DNA of 64,000 nt, from NCBI RefSeq assembly GCF_001045555.1, contig NZ_LFBU01000001.1:1736001-1800000 (forward strand), written 5' to 3'. Below the pieces are notes generated by a model. The model saw only the letters and a list, made by a program, of their open reading frames with translations. It had not been told where the DNA came from and did not search any database. The position numbers were made by a program, and so were the translations under genes. Below, piece by piece: positions 36,380 through 44,995 of this stretch. The stretch comes from Marinobacter subterrani (lineage in GTDB: Bacteria; Pseudomonadota; Gammaproteobacteria; Pseudomonadales; Oleiphilaceae). Position 1 is the first letter of the stretch. Each line of letters starts with the position of its first letter.

Positions 36380-37660
36380 ATGGATGACGTTGCTTCCCAG
36401 TTTCTGGCCGGAAACCAGACCACCCTCAACCTGGCCGTTGCCCTTTTGTTGGGTGCCATCATCGGCCTGGAGCGGGGCTGGGATGCCCGGGAACAGAAAT
36501 CCGGCGAGCGGATTGCCGGCATCCGCACCTTTGCCCTGGTGGGCCTGCTGGGCGGTATGTCGGCATTACTGGCCCGGGAAATTACCGAGTGGGCGTTTCC
36601 CGTCTTGCTGATCAGCGTGGTGGCCATGGCGGTTGTGGCCTACAGTGAGCGGCTGGCGCATATTCGCAATTTCAGCATCACCGGCATGGTGGGCATGGTG
36701 CTCACCTTCTGCTTCGGCGCAGTGGCGGTTGCCGTCGACCCTGTGATCGCCTCCGCCGCCGCGGTTGTCACCGCCATCATTCTGGACAAAAAGGAAGAGA
36801 TACACGGCTGGGTCAACAAGCTGAAAGATTATGAGCTGGACGCGGGGCTCAAGCTGTTGCTGATTTCCGTGGTGATGCTGCCCCTACTGCCCAATGAGAA
36901 AATGGGCCCGGGCGGTGTGCTCAATCCCCGGGAAATCTGGTGGATGGTGGTGATGATCGCCTCCATCTCCTTTGTCGGTTACTTCGCGATCCGGCTGGCC
37001 GGCACGCGCAAGGGCATCCTGTTTACCAGCCTGTTTGCCGGGCTGAGCTCCTCCACCGCCCTCACCCTGCACTTTGCCCGCCAGGCCTCGAAAAATCCGC
37101 ATCTGAACGCCCAGTTTGCCACCGGCATCCTGATTGCCTGCGGCACCATGTTTCCCCGAATTCTGGTTTACTGTTTTGTGATCAACCGGGACCTGTTGCC
37201 CAGTCTGATCTGGCCAGTCGTGGTGATGAGCGCCCTGCTGTATGTGCCGGCCTTTTTCATCTGGCGCAGGAACAATCGCGAGCTCCAGGTCAGCCAGCCA
37301 ACCCTGAACCAGAACCCTCTGGATCTCAGTTCGGCCCTGGTGTTCGGGCTGTTGCTTACCGCCATTCTGCTGTTAGGCGAGTTTCTGGGAAACTGGCTGG
37401 GCAACGCCGGCATCTACGCCCTGGCCGCCACGTCCGGGATTGCCGACGTAGACGCCATTACCCTGTCGCTCACCCGCATGTCCAACAACAGTCTGGCCAT
37501 GAACACGGCGGTGATCGGTATCGTAATCGCCGCCGCCACCAATAATCTGGTCAAATCCGGCCTGGCCGGTTTCATTGGCAACCGCCAGACCGGGCTGTTG
37601 GTGGGCGTGCCGATGGGACTGTCCCTGGTGGCAGGCCTGCTGGCCGCCTGGTTGCAGTAA
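36380..37660 (+). CDS. MgtC/SapB-type DUF4010 membrane protein
   Basis: 426 residues with about twelve membrane segments. The N-terminal part has LGAIIGLERGWDAREQ, the MgtC/SapB-like motif, and GIRTFALVGLLGGMSALL; the C-terminal half matches the DUF4010 domain (SSSTALTLHFAR, GIADVDAITLSLTRMS). Start taken at ATG 36380, with GAGGAG 13 nt upstream, a rather long spacing; no better start is visible. The family is annotated as a possible transporter, without a proven function. Stands alone between the SulP and alkB genes. Confidence 0.8.
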   Translation: MDDVASQFLAGNQTTLNLAVALLLGAIIGLERGWDAREQKSGERIAGIRTFALVGLLGGMSALLAREITEWAFPVLLISVVAMAVVAYSERLAHIRNFSITGMVGMVLTFCFGAVAVAVDPVIASAAAVVTAIILDKKEEIHGWVNKLKDYELDAGLKLLLISVVMLPLLPNEKMGPGGVLNPREIWWMVVMIASISFVGYFAIRLAGTRKGILFTSLFAGLSSSTALTLHFARQASKNPHLNAQFATGILIACGTMFPRILVYCFVINRDLLPSLIWPVVVMSALLYVPAFFIWRRNNRELQVSQPTLNQNPLDLSSALVFGLLLTAILLLGEFLGNWLGNAGIYALAATSGIADVDAITLSLTRMSNNSLAMNTAVIGIVIAAATNNLVKSGLAGFIGNRQTGLLVGVPMGLSLVAGLLAAWLQ

Positions 37661-37664
37661 AGAG

Positions 37665-38315
37665 TTACCGGGCTCTGCGGAAAGTCAGGTTGTAGCGGCA
37701 GGCCCCGGTCAGCGGGTGCTCGCCCGCCTTCAGGGTTAACACCCCGTGATACCGCAGGCGGGCCGGACCACCCCACACCACCACATCACCATGGGCGAGC
37801 GGAACCTTGATGGGGCGCTCGTTGCGTTTCAGCCCGCCAAACTGGAACACCACCGGCAAGCCCAGGGAAACCGATACGATGGGCTGGCTGAAATCCTGTT
37901 CGTCCCTGTCCTGGTGCAGCCCCATTTTAGCGCCCGGCCGGTAGCAATTGATCAGGCACGAGTCCGGCTCAAAACCCGGAAAACCCGCGGCATCCGCCGC
38001 CCTCCCGGCAAACCTGTAAAGAGCTTCCGGCATCGCCGGCCAGGGCTGGTCAGAAACCGGGTCCTCTGGCTGGTAGCGATAACCCCGGCTGTCGGTCACC
38101 CAGCCCTGCTCACCGCAGCAACTCATGGCCACCGACATGGTGTGGCCGCCGGGGGTCTTCATCTGCCGAAGCGGGGCCTGGGCCGTCACTTGCCGAATGC
38201 CGGCCAGAAGCTGATCCGTCTCCGCCAGGGCGAACTGGCGCAGCACCACGGCACCCTCCATCAGGCTTTCGCAGGTCGGCTCCGGTGGCAGTTCCGCAAA
38301 CAGGTCGTGTGTCAT
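37665..38315 (-). CDS. alkB: AlkB-type 2-oxoglutarate-dependent DNA dealkylase
   Basis: 216 residues, the length of E. coli AlkB. The iron ligands are in GLHQDRDEQDFSQPIVSVSL (His-x-Asp), and the last part contains the distal His and the 2-oxoglutarate-binding RYNLTFRRAR (R-x5-R). NCYRPGAKMGLHQD is strongly conserved in AlkB. It removes methyl and etheno adducts from DNA bases by oxidation. It is convergent with the DUF4010 gene (4-bp gap) and there is no adaptive-response regulator (ada) nearby. Confidence 0.93.
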   Translation of the reverse strand: MTHDLFAELPPEPTCESLMEGAVVLRQFALAETDQLLAGIRQVTAQAPLRQMKTPGGHTMSVAMSCCGEQGWVTDSRGYRYQPEDPVSDQPWPAMPEALYRFAGRAADAAGFPGFEPDSCLINCYRPGAKMGLHQDRDEQDFSQPIVSVSLGLPVVFQFGGLKRNERPIKVPLAHGDVVVWGGPARLRYHGVLTLKAGEHPLTGACRYNLTFRRAR

Positions 38316-38435
38316 AACTTGTGACTTTTCATGGAAAAACAGAAAAAACAGCGGCGAGGGTCTACGCTATTTACTATCGAGTGCCACGGCGATGCCCTGT
38401 CGTCTTACGCCAATGTACACCCGCAAGGATCAACC

Positions 38436-41261
38436 ATGCATCGAAAACGCCAGTCGGCCCAGATATCACTGGCCCTTCTGATTGCATCGGCGATCACCCT
38501 CGGCATGCTCGTGCTGACGGTCGTGTTAATTGCCCAGAGCTTCCGGGGCATGGAGGCCGCCAAGGTATCCGCCGCCAGCGCCACGGCAAAACAGCTTGCG
38601 GTCAGTGTTGATGACCGGATTCATTCCATCACCGCACCGCCATCAACCGCCCTTGCGGTTCTCAGTCACGATTCCCTCGCTGGCGCACAGACGTTGGCCC
38701 GCCGCCTTGAGCGATTGCCGGTACTGGCAGACATTCTGCAGAGCAGCAACATCGTCAGCGCGGTCTACGCCGGTTATCCGAGCGGCGACTTCGTTCTCCT
38801 GCGCAAGGTTCGAAGTTCGGGCACCCTGCAGTTTCCCGACGCCCCGGAAGCAACCCGCTATGTGCTCCAGACCATTACCCGGAGTTCCGGTGAGATCCCG
38901 GGGGAATGGCGGTTCTACAACGCCGACATGCAACTGATCAAGCGCATCCCGGTGCCCGCCTACACCTATGATCCCCGGACTCGCCCCTGGTTCAAGGCGG
39001 CGAAGGTGTCCGAATCAACCGAGCTGTCCGCGCCCTATGCCTTTTTCACCACCCGGGAGACCGGCATTACCCTCTCCCGCAAAGCGTCGCCGGAGACCGG
39101 CGGCGCAGGCACCATCTTCGGGATCGACGTCACCGTCACTGACCTGAGTAGCCAGTTGGCGGAGCTGCGACAAACCCCCAACACCCGGATTGCGATTGTT
39201 AACCGGGAGCACCAGGTGCTGGCCGATTCCGGCAACCGCAACCACCCCGGCCCGGCCATTGCCGGGGCACTGAATCAGGCGGGAGAGGACATTGCGGGTA
39301 GCCCCGTGAACCAGTTCACGGCCGAAGGGCGGGACTGGTACGGCATGACCGAGCCGCTCGGCGCGCTTCAGCAAGAAGAGCTGACCATCGCGGTGGCGAT
39401 TCCGGCCGACGAACTGCTGGCCGAGGTCTGGCAGGCCCTGGCCCGGCAAACGGTCATCGCCGGCCTGATTGCCCTGCTTCTGCTGGTGGTCGGCTGGTTC
39501 CTGGGCCGCCAGGTCGGCCGCCCGCTGGAGCACCTCACCGACCAGGTCAGCCGGCTGTCGCGGTTCCGGTTTGATACGCCCATCCGGTCCGATTCCCATA
39601 TCCGGGAAGCCCGCCAGCTCAGTGTGGCGCTGGATGATATGGCCAAAACCATCCGTAGCTTCCAGAGCATCGCCACCGTGCTCAATCGGGGCCAGGACCT
39701 CAACAACCTGCTGCAGGATATCCTGGAGCAGATCGTTCACATTCTTGGCCAGGAGCGGGGCGGCATTTACCTGTTCAGCCGCCAGCAGGAGCGGCTCACG
39801 CTGGCCGTGAAGCAGAAACTGGAACTGCCGGAAACCATCGACGGGCTGCCGGCAGACAGTGACGATAATGAAGTTATCCGGCTGCTCCGCCAGCGCACCT
39901 CCGGCCACCCGGTATTTGCCATCCTGCGCAACCGGCGCAAGCGGCTGATCGGCGTGCTGGCAATCGAGATGGAACTGGGCGCCAACACCCAACTGAGTGA
40001 TGACCTGATTGTGTTTGTCGATGAGATTGCCGGTTCCGCCGCCGTTGCCATAGAAACCCGGGAGCTAATTGAAAGCCAGCAGGCCCTTCTGGAAGGCATT
40101 ATCCGGCTGGTGGCCAACGCCATCGACGCCAAATCGCCCTATACCGGCGGGCACTGCGAGCGGGTGCCGAAGCTTGCCCAGATGCTGGTCGACGAAGCCC
40201 TGGTCAGTGACGACCTGGCTTTTGGTTCCTTCAGCATGACCGAGGAACAACGGCAGGAATTCCATCTGGCCGCCTGGTTGCACGATTGCGGCAAGATCAC
40301 CAGCCCGGAATATGTGGTCGACAAGGCCGTCAAACTGGAAACCATCCACAACCGGGTCCATGAGATACGCACCCGGTTTGAAGTGCTGTGGCGGGATGCG
40401 GAAATCCATTATCTCAACCGGCTCCTGGTCGGTGACTATGAATCCGCGGCAGAGCGGGAACGCCGGGAAACCCGGGCTCGCCTGCAAGACGAGTTTGAAT
40501 TTATCGCCCGGTCCAATCAGGGCGGCGAGTTCATGCACGAGGCGGACATCGAACGGATCCGCACCATCGGCCGACAAACCTGGCTGCGCCATTTCAGCGA
40601 CCGCCTTGGCCTGTCACCGGATGAACAACAGGCCCTGAAGGATGTTCCGGCGCCGCCACTGCCGGCCACCGAACCGCTGCTTGCAGACAAACCGGAGCAT
40701 CTAAGGCCCTGGGGAGAACATATTCCTCCGGTTCGCAGGGACGACCCACGCAACCGCTGGGGCTTCGACATGGCGCTGCCGGAATACCAATACAACCGCG
40801 GCGAGCTACACAATCTTACCGTGGCAAAAGGCACTCTGACCGACGAAGAGCGCTTCAAGATCAACGAGCATATTGTGCAGACCATCTGCATGCTTGACGC
40901 CCTGCCCCTGCCAGACCGGCTGGCCAATGTGCCAAGACTGGCAGGAACCCATCACGAGCGGATGGACGGCAACGGCTACCCCTGCGGCCTGACCGCCGCC
41001 GAGATGAGCGTTCCCGAGCGGATCATGGCGATTGCCGATGTGTTCGAGGCGCTGACTGCCGTGGACCGGCCCTACAAGGAGGGCAAGACTCTCACCGAGT
41101 CACTGACCATCATGGACAGGATGGTGGAGGACGGCCATCTCGATCGAGCTGCCTTTGAGCTGTTTGTCCGATCAGGCACCTACCAACGCTACGCCGAAGC
41201 GCACCTGCGCCCCGAGCAGATCGACCCCGTCGATGAAAGCCTTTTCATGAAGCCGGGCTGA
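38436..41261 (+). CDS. Membrane-bound dCache-HAMP-GAF-HD-GYP phosphodiesterase
   Basis: 941 residues from the ATG at 38436 (AAGGAT at good distance). One N-terminal membrane segment (about 12-33), a periplasmic sensor (about 35-335, Cache-like with YTYDPRTRPWFKAA), a second membrane helix (about 339-357, TVIAGLIALLLLVVGWFLG), HAMP, a GAF domain (about 410-550) and a C-terminal HD-GYP domain with HCERV, LHDCGKIT (about 614-621) and HHERMDGNGYP (about 838-848). Between these two last motifs there are about 220 residues where about 65 are usual, so the domain has a long insertion. Expected to hydrolyse cyclic di-GMP in response to a periplasmic ligand. Confidence 0.86.
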   Translation: MHRKRQSAQISLALLIASAITLGMLVLTVVLIAQSFRGMEAAKVSAASATAKQLAVSVDDRIHSITAPPSTALAVLSHDSLAGAQTLARRLERLPVLADILQSSNIVSAVYAGYPSGDFVLLRKVRSSGTLQFPDAPEATRYVLQTITRSSGEIPGEWRFYNADMQLIKRIPVPAYTYDPRTRPWFKAAKVSESTELSAPYAFFTTRETGITLSRKASPETGGAGTIFGIDVTVTDLSSQLAELRQTPNTRIAIVNREHQVLADSGNRNHPGPAIAGALNQAGEDIAGSPVNQFTAEGRDWYGMTEPLGALQQEELTIAVAIPADELLAEVWQALARQTVIAGLIALLLLVVGWFLGRQVGRPLEHLTDQVSRLSRFRFDTPIRSDSHIREARQLSVALDDMAKTIRSFQSIATVLNRGQDLNNLLQDILEQIVHILGQERGGIYLFSRQQERLTLAVKQKLELPETIDGLPADSDDNEVIRLLRQRTSGHPVFAILRNRRKRLIGVLAIEMELGANTQLSDDLIVFVDEIAGSAAVAIETRELIESQQALLEGIIRLVANAIDAKSPYTGGHCERVPKLAQMLVDEALVSDDLAFGSFSMTEEQRQEFHLAAWLHDCGKITSPEYVVDKAVKLETIHNRVHEIRTRFEVLWRDAEIHYLNRLLVGDYESAAERERRETRARLQDEFEFIARSNQGGEFMHEADIERIRTIGRQTWLRHFSDRLGLSPDEQQALKDVPAPPLPATEPLLADKPEHLRPWGEHIPPVRRDDPRNRWGFDMALPEYQYNRGELHNLTVAKGTLTDEERFKINEHIVQTICMLDALPLPDRLANVPRLAGTHHERMDGNGYPCGLTAAEMSVPERIMAIADVFEALTAVDRPYKEGKTLTESLTIMDRMVEDGHLDRAAFELFVRSGTYQRYAEAHLRPEQIDPVDESLFMKPG

Positions 41262-41310
41262 AAAACACGTATATTCTGTAAGCTGATCCATTCCTGGTAA
41301 GGACAATTTA

Positions 41311-42090
41311 ATGCTGTTTGCAATCATCGTTGGCGGCCTGATCGGTTACGCCTTTGGCAAATTCACGGGCTTTCTGGTGGGTGCGGCAATCGGCGCCTTC
41401 GCCTTCAATCGTCTCAAGCGCCGTTTGGTCGGCAAGCTCCAGAGCATCCAGTCCGGCTTTGTTGACTCGGTTTTTGCGGTAATGGGCGCACTCTGCAAGG
41501 CCGACGGGGTTATCTCCCGGGATGAAATCCAGATGGCGGAGACCATGTTTGTGCGCTTCCGCCTGAACGAAGAGCAAAGAGCCAGGGCCAGGGCCGCATT
41601 CAACCGGGGCAAGGAGCCGGGCTTCGATCTGGAGGCAGAGCTCAATCGGTTCCTGCAGGCCAGCGGCCGGCAGCCCGCTTTCCTGCAGATGTTCCTCCAG
41701 GTGCAGGTTTCCGCGGTGGCCGCAGACGGTGTGGTGCATCCGGCCGAACATGAGATGCTGGTACGAATTGCCCGGGGCCTGGGCCTGCCCGAGAGCCAGG
41801 TCGACCAACTGGAAGCGATGCTCCGGGGTGCCCACACCCATCGGGCCGGCGCCGGCCAGCCCTCCTCGGCGGACCAGATCAGTGATGCCTACAAGGTTCT
41901 GGGCGTCGCGCCCTCTGCCAGCGATGTGGAGCTCAAGAAGGCCTACCGCAAGCTGATGAGTGAAAACCATCCGGACAAACTGGCAGGTCGCGGCTTGCCC
42001 GAAAGCATGCGGGAAATGGCCGAGGAGCGCACCCGGGAAATCAGCCATGCCTACGATGTGGTCAAGGAAGCGCGGAAGAAGTCCGCGTAA
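41311..42090 (+). CDS. djlA: DjlA-like co-chaperone (TerB and J domains)
   Basis: 259 residues. A Gly-rich hydrophobic N terminus (about 2-32) serves as a membrane anchor with GxxxG-type spacing, as in DjlA. A TerB-like helical domain follows (about 50-145; the two acidic motifs CKADGVISRDE and AADGVVHPAEH are evident). The J domain (about 190-255) has YKVLGVAPSASDVELKKAYR and the invariant His-Pro-Asp in SENHPDKL. It should recruit DnaK to the inner membrane. Length and order match DjlA of other gammaproteobacteria. The ATG is preceded by TAAGGAC. Confidence 0.92.
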   Translation: MLFAIIVGGLIGYAFGKFTGFLVGAAIGAFAFNRLKRRLVGKLQSIQSGFVDSVFAVMGALCKADGVISRDEIQMAETMFVRFRLNEEQRARARAAFNRGKEPGFDLEAELNRFLQASGRQPAFLQMFLQVQVSAVAADGVVHPAEHEMLVRIARGLGLPESQVDQLEAMLRGAHTHRAGAGQPSSADQISDAYKVLGVAPSASDVELKKAYRKLMSENHPDKLAGRGLPESMREMAEERTREISHAYDVVKEARKKSA

Positions 42091-42102
42091 CGTCTTGCCC
42101 GG

Positions 42103-42711
42103 TCAGAACCAGCGCGGCACCCGCACCCGGTAACGCTCGTAGTCCTCCCCGAATCTGTCCGCCAGTGCCTTTTCTTCCTCCCGGGCCTGGCGGGTAATCA
42201 CCAGCACGCCGGCGATGAGGCACACCAGGGAAAACACACTGGGCAGGGCCAGGAAAAACCCGAACTGCCCCGCCATTACCGCCAGGAACACCGGGTTCCG
42301 GGAACGCGAGAAAGGCCCTTCGGTCAGCAGTTTTTGCTGGTCAGTGCCGGGGGCAATACCGGAGCGCCAGTCCTCGTGCATATAGGCCTGCAGGTAGTTG
42401 GCGACGGCGAACGCACCTAACAGTAACAGCATGCCCGCCAACAGCACCGGCCAGTGATAGAGCCAGTCGAATACGCCCAGCCAGCCGTCAATGTCGGCAA
42501 AAATCCGCACCACGCAAACACCCAGGATAAGTGCCCGGAACACGTTGAAGATATGCCGGTGCCACCAGGGCGCACTGCCACGCTCACCATAATTGATGTG
42601 GGAAAACTGCATGCGCCGGAACAGTCCCAGGCTCCGGCCGGCAAACTGCAGGCCGATCATCAGGAAAAAGATGCCAAGGAAGTGGCGTACGAGAGGTTCT
42701 GTAAATTCCAT
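42103..42711 (-). CDS. Isoprenylcysteine methyltransferase-like membrane protein
   Basis: 202 residues from the ATG at 42711 (a TTG five codons upstream also exists). Four to five membrane segments; the C-terminal GPFSRSRNPVFLAVMAGQFG is the phospholipid/isoprenylcysteine methyltransferase (PEMT/ICMT) signature, in which the Arg-Asn-Pro would sit at the S-adenosylmethionine site, and EEEKALADRFGEDYERYRVR is its usual end. Bacterial members are mostly uncharacterised; a methyltransferase role is inferred from the motif. It is convergent with the djlA-like gene. Confidence 0.82.
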   Translation of the reverse strand: MEFTEPLVRHFLGIFFLMIGLQFAGRSLGLFRRMQFSHINYGERGSAPWWHRHIFNVFRALILGVCVVRIFADIDGWLGVFDWLYHWPVLLAGMLLLLGAFAVANYLQAYMHEDWRSGIAPGTDQQKLLTEGPFSRSRNPVFLAVMAGQFGFFLALPSVFSLVCLIAGVLVITRQAREEEKALADRFGEDYERYRVRVPRWF

Positions 42712-42990
42712 CGGGGTCGCTGACAATAAGTTAAGGCTGCCAGCTTATTACCTGACAGGGTTTATGAAAAGTGCCAGGAAGGAGCGACTGATTCAAAACT
42801 CAGTCATAGCTACGCAAAATGACATGTTGCGATCTTTTGCAATGCAGTAGAGTGAAAGCGACGGATCCGCTCTGAATTGGACACAGATACCGACAACTGC
42901 CATATTTTACAGGAAGTTCGGCAATAAACTGCCCTCTGCACCGAACCAAGACCCAAGGCCGTTCGTATTTCAAATGAAAAGGACATTGTA

Positions 42991-44859
42991 TTGAGCCCGG
43001 CCATGCGTGACAGCGAAGTCCTGGTGACCCATCACAAGGCGCTGATGGAACTGAGCCACAACATTGGTTTCATCGAGATGGCCCGCCCCCGAAAGCTGGC
43101 CGCCCTCACAGAATTGTGTACCCGGCTGCTTGGCGTGAAGCGGGCCAGTGTCTGGGTGTTTCCTCCCGAGCGCGACCGCATAACCTGTGAATGGTTGCAC
43201 GATGAGGCGCAGCCCGGCAGCAATAGTTGCGTCCCGCAGGACGACTCCGGCGTCAATCTGTTCCGGTCTGACCACCCCGAGTACTTTCGTGCCATTACGG
43301 CAGAACGGGTGATTGCGGTGGACGATGCCCAGAATGATCCCCGCACCCGGTCTTTCGACCGGGGCTACCTGTCGGTCCAGAATATTCACGCCATGCTGGA
43401 CGCCCCCATCTTCGATGGCGAACATCTCAGCGGCGTGATCTGCCTTGAATCCCATAAATGCCGGGAGTGGTCCGTTCCCGACATTTCTCTGGCGGTCGCC
43501 ATTGCTGACACCGTCAGCCTGATGAATACCCACGAAGCCTGGCTACGATCGAAACGCGCCCTCGACTACGTCAAGCGTTACGACTCCCTCACCGGCCTCG
43601 CCAACATGGACTCACTGCGGGATCGCATCGGCCACCTGGTGCACAAGATCAGGCGCCGGGGGTCTGGCAGCCTGGCCTTGCTCTGGATTGATGTGGACCG
43701 CCTGAAGGTTATCAACGACGGGCTTGGCCCCCAGGCGGGGGATCAGGTTATTGCCGATATCGGCCAGAGGCTGAAAGAGATTCAACTGGCCGGCAAGGAC
43801 TTCCTTGCCCGTATCGGCGGCGATGAATTCGCGATGGTCATCCGCAACTACACCCTGCCCGGCTTCCTGGAGGAAGTAACCCGGGAAATCCAGAGCCGCA
43901 TTCGCCAGCCGATCCGGGTGTCCGAACAGAGCCTGAACGTTAGCGCCAGTATGGGCATCTGCCATTATCCCGGAGACTGCCAGGAACCGGAAGAACTGCT
44001 CCGGGGCGCCGAAGCCGCCATGTATCACGCCAAACGCCAGGGCCGGAATCGATCCACTCTGTTCGATTCCGAAATACAGATGACCGCGCGCTCGCGTTTC
44101 GCCCTGGAAAGTGACCTGCGTGAGGCCTTGCAATCCGGTTCTCTGGATGTGTTCTATCAACCGATTATGGACAGCACAGGGCGAGCGGTTGAAAGCATGG
44201 AAGCGCTGGTTCGATGGCAACACCGGGAACGCGGCTGGCTCTCGCCCATTGAGTTTCTGGATGTGGCGCGCAACGCCGGGCTGATGTACCAGTTGGGAGC
44301 CTGCGTGTTGAAACGTGTCTGTGCCAACTGGCGCGAAGCCAGAGAGAGGGGCATCCACCTGCCGACCATCTCGGTCAATCTGTCTGCAGAGCAGGTACTG
44401 GTTCCGGAGCTGCCGGAACTGGTTCAGCAGATTTGCAGGGACCAGCAGATGCCGGTCAGCGCACTGCAGTTCGAAGTGACCGAGGATTCCATTCAGGGCG
44501 ACTTCGGGGTGATCGGCAAGGTACTGGAGCAGTTGGTCGCGGCCGGTGCCGAACTGGCTATCGACGATTTCGGTACTGGTTACTCCTCGCTCTCCCGGCT
44601 CAAAAGCCTGCCGTTTTCCCGGATCAAGATCGATCGGTCGTTCATCAAGGGCCTGCCGGATGATGAGAACGACTGTGCCATTACCCTCTCCATCATTGGT
44701 CTGGCAGGGGGACTTGGGCTGTCGGTAGTAGCCGAGGGGGTTGAAACCGAAGCCCATGAAACCTGGCTGTTCGAGAAAGGCTGCGACTACCTGCAGGGTT
44801 ACCGGTACAGCAGGCCCCAGCCGTTTTCAGACATTATCCAGCGTTATTTCGCGGGCTGA
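42991..44859 (+). CDS. GAF-GGDEF-EAL protein (cyclic di-GMP turnover)
   Basis: 622 residues from TTG at 42991, chosen because AAAAGGA lies 7 nt upstream; the first ATG (43003) is 19 nt from it. GAF domain at about 25-175, GGDEF domain at about 195-355 with intact RIGGDEF (276-280), EAL domain at about 370-620 with ESMEALVRWQ (EAL at 404-406) and DDFGTGYSSLSRLK. Both catalytic motifs look intact. The residues before GGDEF read AGKD, so the RxxD inhibitory site is missing. No membrane segment. It may make or break cyclic di-GMP depending on the GAF ligand. Confidence 0.93.
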   Translation: MSPAMRDSEVLVTHHKALMELSHNIGFIEMARPRKLAALTELCTRLLGVKRASVWVFPPERDRITCEWLHDEAQPGSNSCVPQDDSGVNLFRSDHPEYFRAITAERVIAVDDAQNDPRTRSFDRGYLSVQNIHAMLDAPIFDGEHLSGVICLESHKCREWSVPDISLAVAIADTVSLMNTHEAWLRSKRALDYVKRYDSLTGLANMDSLRDRIGHLVHKIRRRGSGSLALLWIDVDRLKVINDGLGPQAGDQVIADIGQRLKEIQLAGKDFLARIGGDEFAMVIRNYTLPGFLEEVTREIQSRIRQPIRVSEQSLNVSASMGICHYPGDCQEPEELLRGAEAAMYHAKRQGRNRSTLFDSEIQMTARSRFALESDLREALQSGSLDVFYQPIMDSTGRAVESMEALVRWQHRERGWLSPIEFLDVARNAGLMYQLGACVLKRVCANWREARERGIHLPTISVNLSAEQVLVPELPELVQQICRDQQMPVSALQFEVTEDSIQGDFGVIGKVLEQLVAAGAELAIDDFGTGYSSLSRLKSLPFSRIKIDRSFIKGLPDDENDCAITLSIIGLAGGLGLSVVAEGVETEAHETWLFEKGCDYLQGYRYSRPQPFSDIIQRYFAG

Positions 44860-44995
44860 TCCGGCACCACATGGCAAACACCAGGATCCCGGACGTGGGC
44901 CGGTCCAGGTGGTGTACCGGGTAGACATGCCGGTTTGTGGACAATCAGCAGGTGCGCGTCGTGGAACAGAACCGGGAGTGGATTCGTCGCTTGTT

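Noticed and set aside
44860..44995. Possible gene remnant between the GGDEF-EAL and RND genes
   Set aside because: Short frames such as one starting at 44872 are only 17 codons long and the longer ones run into the antisense of the RND gene; I see no family similarity.
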